Both the position numbers and the translations under genes were made by a program. Positions 21,109 to 29,470 of a stretch of 36,396 bases of DNA are shown one piece after another. The notes under the pieces were generated by a model. That model saw nothing but the letters and a program-made list of their open reading frames with translations. It was not told where the DNA came from and did no database searches. Origin of the DNA: Deltaproteobacteria bacterium (GTDB lineage: Bacteria; Myxococcota_A; UBA796; UBA9615); NCBI GenBank assembly GCA_023954745.1, contig JAGSHC010000034.1, positions 1-36,396 of the forward strand, in the 5' to 3' direction. Each line of letters starts with the position of its first letter. Within the stretch, counting starts at the first letter, position 1.

Positions 21109-22866
21109 ATGAAGCACTGCCTCCTCCCCCTCCTCGCCCTCACCGGCCTCCTCAGCGGCTGCGCCCACACCGTGCGCATGTTCCCCCTCGCTCCTCCCAT
21201 GACTGAGGACACGGACCGCCAGCACGTCACGACCACCCCGAAGGACTACTTCAGCCCCCTGCTCTGGGATGGCGCCGACCAGATCGCCTTCCGCCCCATC
21301 AGCCGGTTCCTCGCGGTCGAGACTCCTGGCCGCTCCCTGAACGTGAACTCGCTCGATGAGGTCCCCAACTCCTCGTGGTTCGAGAACCGCATCGGCCTCG
21401 GCACCTTCACCCCCGAGATGGCGAAGCAAGGCGCCTGCGACGAGTCGCCCCTGGACCCGAACAAGGCGCCTTGGACCGTGGTCGCCGCCAAGCCCAACGG
21501 CGCCAACCCCGGGTTCATCATCAAGGACTCCGAGGGACGCGGGTACCTGCTCAAGATGGACGGCCGCACCGAGGGCGATCGCGCAACCACCGCCGACGTC
21601 TTCGGCTCCCGCGTCTACCACGCAGCCGGGTTCCACGCGCCGTGCAACAAGGTCGTGTTCTTCGACCCGTCGGTGCTCGCCGTGGACCCCGAGGCGGAGA
21701 CCGAGGACCACCTCGGACGGGACCGGCCCATGACCCAGGAAGACGTCGAGACGGTGCTCGGCAAGGCCATCCAGCTCGAGGATGGGCGCCTCCGCGCATC
21801 GGCGAGCCGCTTCCTCAGCGGGCGCCCCATCGGACCTTGGACCTACCAGGGCAAGCGCCGAGACGACCCCAACGACGTCATCCGGCACGAAGACCGTCGC
21901 GAGCTCCGAGGCGCCCGCATCCTCGCGGCGTGGCTGAACCACTTCGACGCCCGCGAGCAGAACACGCTCGACATGTGGGTCACCGACCCCGACGGCACGA
22001 GCTACATCAAGCACCACTACATCGACTTCGGGGACTGCCTCGGGAGCCGATGGGCCCAGGACGGCCTCAGCCGCCGGTTCGGACACAGCTACTACCTCGA
22101 CGTGGCCGACGTGCTCCTCGACTTCGTGTCTCTGGGCGTGGTGGTCAGGCCTTGGCAGAAGGTCGGCATCAGCGAGTACACGCCCCAGTGGGGCTACTAC
22201 GACGCCGAGCACTTCAAGCCGCCGAACTGGAAGGCCGGCTACCCGAACATCTCCTTCAACCGGATGCTCGACGACGACGGCGCCTGGATGGCGCGAATCC
22301 TCGCCCACTTCACGGACGAGCACATCGCCGCGATGCTGTCCGAGGCCCACATGGGCCGGGAGCGGGACCGCGAGCAGATCACCCGCACCCTCATCACCCG
22401 CCGCGACAAGCTGCTCGCCTGGTACCTCCAGGTGCGCAGCCCCCTGGCGGACTTCGAGGTGGTGGAGGGAGACGACGGGCCCGAGGTCTGCTTCACGGAC
22501 CTCGCCGCGAAGACCGGCGCCCTGGACCCCCGCCGCATCCGGTACGAGAGCCGCATGTACGTCGGGGACTGGGAGACGCCCGCCTGGGTCCGGCACGAGA
22601 ACGAGGCCGTGTCTCCCCCCGCCGATGGAGCGTCCTGCGTGGCCCTGGTCGAGGGAGGGGTGAGGGCGTCAGCGAGCGGCGCCGGCGCGTCGAACGACCC
22701 CTCGCGCTACCAGATCCTCGACCTGCTGGTGTACCCGGAGACCGGCTCTGAGCCCATCGGGCCCGCGCGCCTGCACTTCTACGACACCCCCGAGGGCTTC
22801 GTCCTGGCAGGGGTGGAGCGGCCCGCTGACGACCGACCTCCTGCGAAGCGGGAGAAGGGCCCCTAG
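21109..22866 (+). CDS. Lipoprotein with PI3/4-kinase/HipA-like kinase signature
   Basis: 585 residues from ATG 21109, 2 nt after the barrel gene. A lipoprotein signal (LLALTGLLSGC, Cys18) places it in the envelope. I know no named family, but kinase-fold landmarks appear in order. There is a Gly-containing stretch and strand ending in GYLLK (Lys149). A helix follows (DVFGSRVYHAAGFHAP, 163-178). The catalytic-loop candidate is NHFDAREQNTL (Asp280-x4-Asn285), and the metal-binding strand is YIDFGDCLG (Asp306 in IDFG). The D-x4-N then IDFG(D) layout and 26-residue spacing match PI3/4-kinases and HipA rather than Hanks kinases. The remaining residues, about 320-585, are unassigned. If active it would phosphorylate a protein or lipid outside the cytoplasm and need nucleotide there; the two translocase-family genes in the same operon could bear on this. 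The kinase call is inference from motifs only. Confidence 0.6.
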   Translation: MKHCLLPLLALTGLLSGCAHTVRMFPLAPPMTEDTDRQHVTTTPKDYFSPLLWDGADQIAFRPISRFLAVETPGRSLNVNSLDEVPNSSWFENRIGLGTFTPEMAKQGACDESPLDPNKAPWTVVAAKPNGANPGFIIKDSEGRGYLLKMDGRTEGDRATTADVFGSRVYHAAGFHAPCNKVVFFDPSVLAVDPEAETEDHLGRDRPMTQEDVETVLGKAIQLEDGRLRASASRFLSGRPIGPWTYQGKRRDDPNDVIRHEDRRELRGARILAAWLNHFDAREQNTLDMWVTDPDGTSYIKHHYIDFGDCLGSRWAQDGLSRRFGHSYYLDVADVLLDFVSLGVVVRPWQKVGISEYTPQWGYYDAEHFKPPNWKAGYPNISFNRMLDDDGAWMARILAHFTDEHIAAMLSEAHMGRERDREQITRTLITRRDKLLAWYLQVRSPLADFEVVEGDDGPEVCFTDLAAKTGALDPRRIRYESRMYVGDWETPAWVRHENEAVSPPADGASCVALVEGGVRASASGAGASNDPSRYQILDLLVYPETGSEPIGPARLHFYDTPEGFVLAGVERPADDRPPAKREKGP

Positions 22867-22886
22867 CTCATCCACCCGCGGCGGCT

Positions 22887-23906
22887 TCACCCGCGCAGGC
22901 CGAGCATCACGAACGCCGCCAGCGTCAGGACGACACCCACCCCGTAGAGCGCGTAGACCGCGGCCCGATGGGACATGCCCCCTCCCACCAGGCGATGGTG
23001 GATGTGCCCCCCGTCCGCCTCCCAGGGCTTTCGGCCCGCGGCCACCCGGCGCACGACGGCGAAGAGGGTGTCGCCCAACGGCAGGCCAAACACCACCACG
23101 AGCACCACCACCGCCACGCCCGTCGCTGACTTCTGCCAGGCGAGCACGCTCCATGCAGCGAGGACGAAGCCCAGGAACATGGAGCCGCTGTCGCCGAGGA
23201 AGATGCTCGCGGGGTGGGAGTTGTGGCGCAGGAAGCCCAGGAGCGCCCCGGCAAGGCTCGCGCCGACGATGACCCCCAGGGGCTGGCCGTTGAGCACGCT
23301 CACCACGAAGAGCACGGCCACGATGCCCAGGGAGACCCCCGAGGCGAGCCCGTCGAGCCCATCGATGAGGTTCACGGCGTTCATCACCACCACGAGCCAG
23401 AGCACCGTCGCCGGCATCGCCCAATGCCCCAGGCTGAGCACGCCCACCCCGGGCACGGACAGCATCTGCATCGTCAGCCCCAGTGCCACGACGCCACACG
23501 CGATGAGGAGCTGTCCTCCGAGCTTCGCCAGGGGATGCAGGGGACGCAGGTCGTCCCGCGCGCCCAGCGCCAGCGCGCTCAGTCCGCCCAGCAGGAAGGC
23601 CAGACCGACCCGGGGCGATCGGGCGAGGGCCCAGTTGGCGCCGGGGTCCCCGAGCCAAAGGGCGACGGTCGGGACGTAGAAGGCGACCGCCACCGCCAGG
23701 CCTCCGAACCGCGGGACTGACTCGCGCTCGCCCCGAGCGATGACTTCCTCGATGCGGACCTCGCCGGTCTCGGAGCCGGCCTCGGGGGTGCGGGCGTGCT
23801 CGCCTCGTGGCTGGGCCGGAACGCGCCGGGCCCACTGACGGACGAGGGGGGTGACCCCGACCGCGAGGATGGCGGCCAGAAAGAAGGCGAGGAGCGGGGC
23901 GGTCAC
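22887..23906 (-). CDS. MraY/WecA-family undecaprenyl-phosphate sugar-1-phosphate transferase
   Basis: 339 residues from GTG 23906, whose first bases overlap the HflX stop (GTGA). About ten membrane helices. Conserved motifs: PRFGGLAV near residue 67, ARDDLRPLHP, NAVNLIDGLDGLASG near 158-172 (Asp-rich catalytic loop), FLGDSGSMFLG near 233, and GGHIHHRLV near 300. The HIHHRL form is typical of WecA/TagO-type enzymes rather than MraY. These move a sugar-1-phosphate (often GlcNAc-1-P) from UDP-sugar to undecaprenyl phosphate, starting surface glycan synthesis at the inner membrane. It fits with the glycosyltransferases and epimerase nearby. Confidence 0.92.
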   Translation of the reverse strand: MTAPLLAFFLAAILAVGVTPLVRQWARRVPAQPRGEHARTPEAGSETGEVRIEEVIARGERESVPRFGGLAVAVAFYVPTVALWLGDPGANWALARSPRVGLAFLLGGLSALALGARDDLRPLHPLAKLGGQLLIACGVVALGLTMQMLSVPGVGVLSLGHWAMPATVLWLVVVMNAVNLIDGLDGLASGVSLGIVAVLFVVSVLNGQPLGVIVGASLAGALLGFLRHNSHPASIFLGDSGSMFLGFVLAAWSVLAWQKSATGVAVVVLVVVFGLPLGDTLFAVVRRVAAGRKPWEADGGHIHHRLVGGGMSHRAAVYALYGVGVVLTLAAFVMLGLRG

Positions 23907-25219
23907 CGCGCCCGGAGCCGCTCGAACTCGCTGACGAGACGACTGGGGAGCTCCACCTCGGCGATCCAGCTGGTCTCGTCGAAGCGCTCCGTACGCACGG
24001 TCCCATGTTCGTGGGCGTAGGCGCGCAAGCGTCCGTTGCTGGCGTCGTCCTCCACGTCGATGCGCACCCAGCCTTCTCGGGCCCGTCGAGCCACCAGCGC
24101 CCGCAGGTCGTCCAGCCCCGATCCCGTGACCGCGCTGACCTCGATGATTCCTCCATGGAGGAACTCTCCCCCCTCCGCGTCGAGCTCCGCGGCGCGGCGC
24201 ACGTCCTCGAGGGCCTCGGGCGAAGCGGCGTCCACCTTGTTGATGATCGAGACCGTCGTCGCGGGGTCACACTCGAGCTCCTCGAGCACGCCACGCACCG
24301 CATACATCTGGTCGATGGCCAGAGGATGGGAGGCGTCGATGACGTGCAGGCGCAGGTCGGCGTGCACTGCTTCCTCCAGCGTCGCGCGGAAGCTCGCCAC
24401 CAGGTGGTGGGGCAGGTCGCGCACGAAGCCGACGGTGTCGGACAGGACCACGTCGAGCCCATCGCCGACGGTCCACTTTCGCGTCAAGGTGTCGAGCGTC
24501 GCGAAGAGGGCGTCCTCCCCACCAACTCCGGCGCCGGTCAGGGCGTCGAGCAGGGTGGTCTTTCCCGCGTTCGTGTACCCCACGAGACCGACCGTGAAGT
24601 CGTTGCGGGCCTTCACCGCCCGAGCACGACGCCTCTGAATCTGGGTGATCTCGCCCTTCAGTCGCGCGACCCTGCGATTGACGATGCGTCGGTCGATCTC
24701 GATCTGCTTCTCACCGGGTCCGCGACTCCCCACGAAGCCCGCCCCGCTCCCGGCCTGCCGGGCCAGGTGGGTCCACATCCCGCGGAGCCGAGGCGCGGTG
24801 TACTCCAGCTGGGCCAGCTCGACCTGCAGGACGGCGGCCCGGGTGCGCGCCCGTCCCGCGAAGATGTCCAGAATGAGCTCGCTGCGGTCGAGCACCCGGG
24901 TCCCCAACTCCTTCTCGAGGTTGCGAATCTGGGCGGGTGAGAGCTCCGCGTCGAACACGACCATCCCGGCGTCGAGGCGCTCCACGAGCCCGGCGACCTC
25001 CTCCACCTTCCCGCGGCCAATCCACGTCGCCGCCGCCCGGGGCACCCCAGGCTTGTGCGCTGGCTGCCACACCGCGTGGGCGACCTCCGCGCCAGCGGCC
25101 GCCACCAGCGAGCCCAGCTCCTCCAGGCGGTCCTCGGGAGACGGGATGCAGTCGGGCACGTAGAGCCCGACGAGAATGGTTCCGCCCTCACGGGGTTCCT
25201 GGTCCACCATCTCCGACAA
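23903..25219 (-). CDS. hflX: GTPase HflX
   Basis: 438 residues from TTG 25219, behind a GAGGGA; ATG 25210 is an alternative three codons in. The N-terminal HflX domain includes WIGRGKVEEV and VFDAELSPAQIRNLE. The signature GSRGPGEKQIEIDRR follows, then a coiled-coil hinge and the G domain: GYTNAGKTT (P-loop), DTVGFVRDLPHHLV (G3) and NKVD (G4). HflX binds the 50S subunit and rescues or splits stalled ribosomes, notably under heat stress. Its usual partner hfq is absent; it is coupled instead to the WecA-like gene. Confidence 0.95.
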   Translation of the reverse strand: MSEMVDQEPREGGTILVGLYVPDCIPSPEDRLEELGSLVAAAGAEVAHAVWQPAHKPGVPRAAATWIGRGKVEEVAGLVERLDAGMVVFDAELSPAQIRNLEKELGTRVLDRSELILDIFAGRARTRAAVLQVELAQLEYTAPRLRGMWTHLARQAGSGAGFVGSRGPGEKQIEIDRRIVNRRVARLKGEITQIQRRRARAVKARNDFTVGLVGYTNAGKTTLLDALTGAGVGGEDALFATLDTLTRKWTVGDGLDVVLSDTVGFVRDLPHHLVASFRATLEEAVHADLRLHVIDASHPLAIDQMYAVRGVLEELECDPATTVSIINKVDAASPEALEDVRRAAELDAEGGEFLHGGIIEVSAVTGSGLDDLRALVARRAREGWVRIDVEDDASNGRLRAYAHEHGTVRTERFDETSWIAEVELPSRLVSEFERLRAR

Positions 25220-25267
25220 TCTGGGTCCCTCGCCGCCCGCGGTCCAATGCCTTCTGGGGCGGCGTCG

Positions 25268-25273
25268 AGAGTA
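25268..25273 (-). promoter_or_regulatory. Possible -10 of hflX
   Basis: Minus-strand CTCTACTCTC with TACTCT about 48 nt before TTG 25219. It resembles the GCTACCCT pattern, but the longer leader fits an SD-using gene. Confidence 0.3.
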
Positions 25274-25313
25274 GAGGATCCTTGCCCTGCCAGCCCTTTG
25301 CCGAGAAGTCGTT

Positions 25314-25319
25314 TAGGCT
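25314..25319 (+). promoter_or_regulatory. -10-like element of the DarP gene
   Basis: GTTTAGGCTC with TAGGCT 6 nt before ATG 25326 and no SD, consistent with a leaderless start. Confidence 0.45.
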
Positions 25320-25325
25320 CCCCTC

Positions 25326-25898
25326 ATGCCGAAGCAGAAGTTCCAGTGGGAGCGTGGCGACGACGACGAGGAGCAGCACTTCGCCGTGGGCGAGCGCGAG
25401 GGTCGTGGCGGCGTGCAGCGCAAGAAGGAGGCCGAGGCCATCTACAACCTCGGCAGGCAGCTGGTGGACATGCCGGCCCACGAGTGGGCTCATCTGTCCC
25501 TCTCCGAGCGTCTGATCGAGAGCCTCGCCAAGGCCCAGGAGCTCGAGGGACGCGCCCGGCATCGCAACGCGTACCGTCGCCAGCTCCTCGCCGTCGCCGG
25601 CGTACTCCGCACCGAGGAGCACGCAGCCATCGCCGAAGCCCTCGATGGGACGGAGCGAGGCACGGCGAAGGACCGAGCCCTCGTCGAGGTCGAGTACTGG
25701 CGCACCCGCATCCTCGAGTCCGGCGACGACGCCATCGATGCGCTCCTCGCCGACCACCCCGGCGGCGACCGCCAGCGGCTCCGCCAGCTCGCCCGGCAGG
25801 CACGCAAGGACCGGGCAAAGGCCAAGGAAGGAGAGCCGGTGCCCGGAAGGGCCTTCAAGGGTCTCTTCGCCGCGCTACGTGAGGCCATGGGGGTGTGA
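25326..25898 (+). CDS. darP: DarP/YjgA (DUF615) ribosome-biogenesis protein
   Basis: 190 residues from ATG 25326. All-helical and highly charged. Its pattern is an N-terminal RKKEAEAIYNLGRQLVDM, then LSLSERLIESLAKAQEL and a block of HRNAYRRQLLAVAGVLR (family: eA.rRq.qyIGklmR). The C-terminal half is weakly related helices ending LARQARKDRAKAKEGEP. YjgA/DarP associates with the 50S precursor and helps the peptidyl transferase centre fold. Length is near the family norm of about 180. It is divergent from HflX, another 50S-associated factor, across 106 bp. Its stop overlaps the next start. Confidence 0.82.
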   Translation: MPKQKFQWERGDDDEEQHFAVGEREGRGGVQRKKEAEAIYNLGRQLVDMPAHEWAHLSLSERLIESLAKAQELEGRARHRNAYRRQLLAVAGVLRTEEHAAIAEALDGTERGTAKDRALVEVEYWRTRILESGDDAIDALLADHPGGDRQRLRQLARQARKDRAKAKEGEPVPGRAFKGLFAALREAMGV

Positions 25899-26707
25899 CG
25901 GTGCACGTCGATGTGCTGGTCGCCACCACCGGGCGCCCTTGCCTTGCCGCCGCCGAGCGCTCTGCCGAACGCGCGCTCCTCGCCAGCGACGACATCACGC
26001 TGCACCTCCAGGTGGTCCACGACTCCGACCGCCGAGGCCCCGCGTGGGCGCGCAATCGCGCCGTGGAGCAAGGCAGCGCCGAGTTCCTCGCCCTCCTCGA
26101 CGACGACGACCTGTGGCTTCCCGGACGCCTCTCGCGCGCCTTGGAGGTCCTCCGGGAGCGCCCCGAGGTCGCCCTGGTCTGCGGCGAAGCGCTGCCCCTG
26201 GAGGGTGGCTTGTTCCTCGCAGCTGATCCCCTGGGCTCCGGCCGGCCCGCCACGATCGAGCCGGGCGACCACTCCCACGCCGACCTTGCCGCGGACTGCT
26301 TTGTGGCGGCGTCGAGCGTCACCCTGCGGCGGGCCGACTGGGACCGCGCGGGGGGGATGCCCGAGAGCTTCCGCCAGGCTGAGGACTACGCCCTGTGGCT
26401 GCAGCTGACCCGCGGAGGAAGGCCGGTGCACGTCCTCCCCGACGCGCTGTGCCGACTGGGGACCGACGGGGTGCGTGGGGCCTCCGCCGAGCCAGGGTCT
26501 GCGGCGGCCACCCTCGCCGCCCTCGAGGAGTACGCAGAGCCCTCAGCCGTCCAGGCAGCGCGCCGAGGACCGCTCCTCGCCGTGATGGCAATGGACGCAC
26601 GACGCAGTGGCGACCGCGGCGCAGCGAGAAACCTCGCCCGCCGTGCCCTGAATTCTGCGCCCGATCGGTCCCTCTCCTGGAAGGCTGCATTGCGCGCGCT
26701 TATCTAG
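25895..26707 (+). CDS. Family 2-like glycosyltransferase
   Basis: 270 residues from GTG 25895, overlapping the DarP stop (GTGA). It starts directly with the GT-A strand (VDVLVATTGRPCLAAAERS). Further motifs are RRGPAWARNRAVEQG, LLDDDDLWLPGRL near residue 68 (metal/nucleotide site) and AEDYALWLQLTRGG near 158 (acceptor site). The C-terminal 70 residues are helical. It is short for the family but complete. A role in surface glycan assembly would fit the WecA-like gene 2 kb away. Translational coupling to DarP is probably not functional. Confidence 0.8.
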   Translation: MTVHVDVLVATTGRPCLAAAERSAERALLASDDITLHLQVVHDSDRRGPAWARNRAVEQGSAEFLALLDDDDLWLPGRLSRALEVLRERPEVALVCGEALPLEGGLFLAADPLGSGRPATIEPGDHSHADLAADCFVAASSVTLRRADWDRAGGMPESFRQAEDYALWLQLTRGGRPVHVLPDALCRLGTDGVRGASAEPGSAAATLAALEEYAEPSAVQAARRGPLLAVMAMDARRSGDRGAARNLARRALNSAPDRSLSWKAALRALI

Positions 26708-26721
26708 ATCTGACGATGGGC

Positions 26722-26748
26722 TACCCTCCTCGGCCCGGGTGCGGAGGA
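26722..26748 (+). promoter_or_regulatory. -10-like element and SD of the exported-protein gene
   Basis: GGGCTACCCTC (TACCCT 26722-26727) would start RNA near 26734. GGAGG at 26744-26748 is 8 nt before GTG 26757. This argues for GTG 26757 over GTG 26739. Confidence 0.5.
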
Positions 26749-26756
26749 TTCCCAAC

Positions 26757-27737
26757 GTGATTGACCGACCAGCGCAGCGCCTGCTGCCCACGCTCCTTCT
26801 CATGCTCGCTCTGCTCGTCCCGAGCAGCGCGTATGCCGTGGATGGGCTGTCCTCCCTCGGACTCACCTGGGGCATGACGGTCGAAGAGGTCAAGGGCGCA
26901 CACACCACGAAGTACGAGAAGGAGCCGAAGTCGCAGCCTGACGGCACCGTGGCTGGGCGCCTCCTCCTCACCCAGGACGTCGAGATGTTCGGCGAGCGCC
27001 TCGAGGTCGCTCTCTACTTCTCCGTCTCGGGCCTCAGCATCATCCGCCTGCAGTACCGCAAGCCCGACAACGGCGACGCGAAGAAGCTCGTGGACTGGTA
27101 CCAGCCGCATTGGGGCGAGGCCCTGTACACGTCGGAGCGCAAGCGCGGGCGCAAGAACAAGACCTGGGCGTGGCCCTGGGAGGGCGTCGAGATTCGGGAG
27201 GTCGTCGAAGACGGTGACGTGCGCTACGCCCGAGCCGACTTCTCCGCTGCGGTCTCCGAGGAGTGGAGCCGCTCCGACGCGATGCTGTGCTCGCTCCTGC
27301 CGTCCACCACTGGCTGCCCCTTCGCCGAGACCACCTGTCCGCAGCAGGACAGCACCTTTGCCGACGGGAAGAAGGCGCAACCCTGGTCGCTGCTCGGCAG
27401 CACCGGCGAGGTGACCTGCACCTACACCGGCTACCGCCTCCAGGAGATGCGGCTCACCTTCGACAGCCCCAACGAGAAGACGGCGAAGTGGCTGAGGCAG
27501 CTCCTGGTGCAGCGCATCGGCTCCGGCATGCAGGACCGGGACGAGAACAGCCAGAAGGTGAAGATCCAGCACGACTGGCCCACTCACTCGCTGAACCTGC
27601 TCATCTACCGCAAGTCGGTGACGCAGCTGAAGGACGGCAGTTGGACGGGGCCGGCGGAGCGCATTCGCCTCAAGCGGACCATGGCCGCCCCCAGCGATCA
27701 GCCCGAAGAGACCAAGGTCATCGAGCCACCGAAGTAG
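26757..27737 (+). CDS. Exported protein of unknown function
   Basis: 326 residues from GTG 26757. A signal peptide (LLPTLLLMLALLVPSSAYA) is cleaved near residue 27. The mature protein opens GLTWGMTVEEVKG, a start common to many periplasmic proteins that compare an input with a size-dependent response. Beta-rich segments follow (QDVEMFGERLEVALYFSVSG), then a four-Cys region (CSLLPSTTGC ... TTC ... TC) likely to hold disulfides, and a Lys/Pro-rich tail ending in EPPK. I do not recognise a named family. Its 3' end overlaps the convergent DUF3604-like gene by 20 bp. Confidence 0.75.
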   Translation: MIDRPAQRLLPTLLLMLALLVPSSAYAVDGLSSLGLTWGMTVEEVKGAHTTKYEKEPKSQPDGTVAGRLLLTQDVEMFGERLEVALYFSVSGLSIIRLQYRKPDNGDAKKLVDWYQPHWGEALYTSERKRGRKNKTWAWPWEGVEIREVVEDGDVRYARADFSAAVSEEWSRSDAMLCSLLPSTTGCPFAETTCPQQDSTFADGKKAQPWSLLGSTGEVTCTYTGYRLQEMRLTFDSPNEKTAKWLRQLLVQRIGSGMQDRDENSQKVKIQHDWPTHSLNLLIYRKSVTQLKDGSWTGPAERIRLKRTMAAPSDQPEETKVIEPPK

Positions 27738-29460
27738 CGCGCCCGGCCGCCGTCGACGTGGGCCGCCAGACTCCGCGCCAAGCGCGCCCTCCGTCGGGAA
27801 GAAGGACCCGGACGTAGCGCCAAGCATTCGCCGGCAGCCCGTCGAGGGTGAACCACTCCCCCAGAAGAGGGGCGTCTCTGCGGGCGACGACGGAACGGTC
27901 CCCCACCACCTCGACGGCCTCGATGTCTCTTCCCACCACGAGCACCTGGACCGAGTCCGCGTGCCAGCGCACCCGGAGCAGAGTGCGCTCCCCCGTGGTG
28001 GCCCACGCGTTCCCTGCCGCGATGGCCTCGAACACCGCCCCTCGGGTGAGCTCGGGGACCTCCACGGCCGTGAGTCCGCCGGGCCAGGCTCCCCAGTTGC
28101 GGGTCGCCGGCCGCCCGTCGTGCGCGTCACTCGCGGCGATGAGCGTGAAGTCCATCCCCGCATCGAGGGCATCCCAGAGAGACCCGACGGCTTCCCCCGG
28201 CTCGAGGTCTCCCCCCTCCACCCGGCGCGGGCAGCTGTCGCACTCGCTGCTCCCATGAGCGGAGTAGATCTCGTACGCCTGGTTTGCCGGCAGCGGGGAC
28301 GCCAACGGAAAGCCGGTTCCCATGTGCGCCGCCAGGGAGGTGTGAGTGGCCACGAGCAGGTCCGCGCCGCTGGCGCCTTCCGACCGAGCCTGCGTGTACA
28401 TCCCCAGGACGTCGGGGACCTTCGCGGTGGGCTGCCCGCGGTCCGTCTCCTCCCAAATCGTGCGGGCTCCGTCCCGGGACCCCTTGCTCGGCAACGCCGC
28501 GAGCCTCTGCGCGTCGGCGAAGTAGGCGATCTCGTGACCGTGCACGTTGGTCTCCACCGCGGGCAGAGTCACGAAGAGCCCAGGCTCGTTGGCCTGCTCG
28601 GTCACCGTCAGGAGCTGTCCCCATTCGGCGTCCGTCAGCTGCCAGTCGTGGTCCGACAGCGCGACCCCATCGAGGAACTGCCAGCCGACGGCGGCGAAGA
28701 ACCACCCATCCGGCGCGCCACGACCGTCGGAGAGCCCGCTGTGGCCGTGCGGATCGAGCCACGCGATGCGCTCGATGCCAGGCTCGAGCGGCGCAACGAG
28801 GACCGGCTGCGACGTCCCCGTCCACGAGCCCTCGTGCTCCATCTGCATGGGCAGGCTCACCACGCCCGGCTCCGTTGGCGCGACGCCGCTGTTGCGCTGG
28901 GCGGCGATGGGGTTGCCATGGGCGTCTTCGAGGCGCGAGCCCACCAGCATCGGCGCGCCGGGCTCCACCCAGGAGGGCGCCACCACCGCGAGCCCCTTGG
29001 GGGGCCCTGGCTCCAGGGATTGGTCCTCGATGCCTGGCAGGAGCTCCCAGTCCAGGAACACCAGGGGCGCAAAGCCTCCAAAGGTCTGGGGGAGCCGCAT
29101 CGACGGCAGCTCCCAGCGCACGACCTCGCCCGCCGCGAGGGGCTCCTCGAGGGTCCGCACGACATACCAGTGACCGTAGGCCCCTTTCTCGGCGCCCTTT
29201 GGCGGACGCACGTCCCGGCTGCCGTAGACCCAGTGCGGGAAGCCGACCCGAAGCTCCGCGCCCGCCTTCACGCCGGCGACCCCAGCGGTGATCTCCACGG
29301 TCAGGACTGCGTGTGCTCCCGTGAGCAAGGTGTCGGCGGACCAGCTCGCAGTGGTCTCTGCGGGAGGGACGAGGACCACGTCTGCGGGTGACTCCGAGCG
29401 ACCGCAAGCGACGAGCAGGCACCCAGCGACGGTCAGAAGGAGGAGTCGCAGCCCGGTCAC
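27718..29460 (-). CDS. DUF3604/PHP-like metallohydrolase lipoprotein (CehA/McbA-like)
   Basis: 580 residues from GTG 29460; this start gives a lipoprotein signal ending LLVAC (Cys19). Longer upstream versions run into the preceding gene. An N-terminal beta region leads to a PHP-type metal site: DPHGHSGLSDGRG near residue 264, SDHDWQ, NVHGHEIAYF, ATHTS, YSAHGSSE and ASDAHDG near 490. WPGGLTAVEVPELTRGAVFEAI then follows, characteristic of DUF3604-type hydrolases. Several ligand-bearing His and Asp residues are present, so it is probably an active metal-dependent hydrolase in the envelope; the substrate is unknown. It lies 10 nt after the CRTAC1 gene and is cotranscribed with it. Confidence 0.8.
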   Translation of the reverse strand: MTGLRLLLLTVAGCLLVACGRSESPADVVLVPPAETTASWSADTLLTGAHAVLTVEITAGVAGVKAGAELRVGFPHWVYGSRDVRPPKGAEKGAYGHWYVVRTLEEPLAAGEVVRWELPSMRLPQTFGGFAPLVFLDWELLPGIEDQSLEPGPPKGLAVVAPSWVEPGAPMLVGSRLEDAHGNPIAAQRNSGVAPTEPGVVSLPMQMEHEGSWTGTSQPVLVAPLEPGIERIAWLDPHGHSGLSDGRGAPDGWFFAAVGWQFLDGVALSDHDWQLTDAEWGQLLTVTEQANEPGLFVTLPAVETNVHGHEIAYFADAQRLAALPSKGSRDGARTIWEETDRGQPTAKVPDVLGMYTQARSEGASGADLLVATHTSLAAHMGTGFPLASPLPANQAYEIYSAHGSSECDSCPRRVEGGDLEPGEAVGSLWDALDAGMDFTLIAASDAHDGRPATRNWGAWPGGLTAVEVPELTRGAVFEAIAAGNAWATTGERTLLRVRWHADSVQVLVVGRDIEAVEVVGDRSVVARRDAPLLGEWFTLDGLPANAWRYVRVLLPDGGRAWRGVWRPTSTAAGRATSVAR

Positions 29461-29470
29461 GCGCGGAGCG

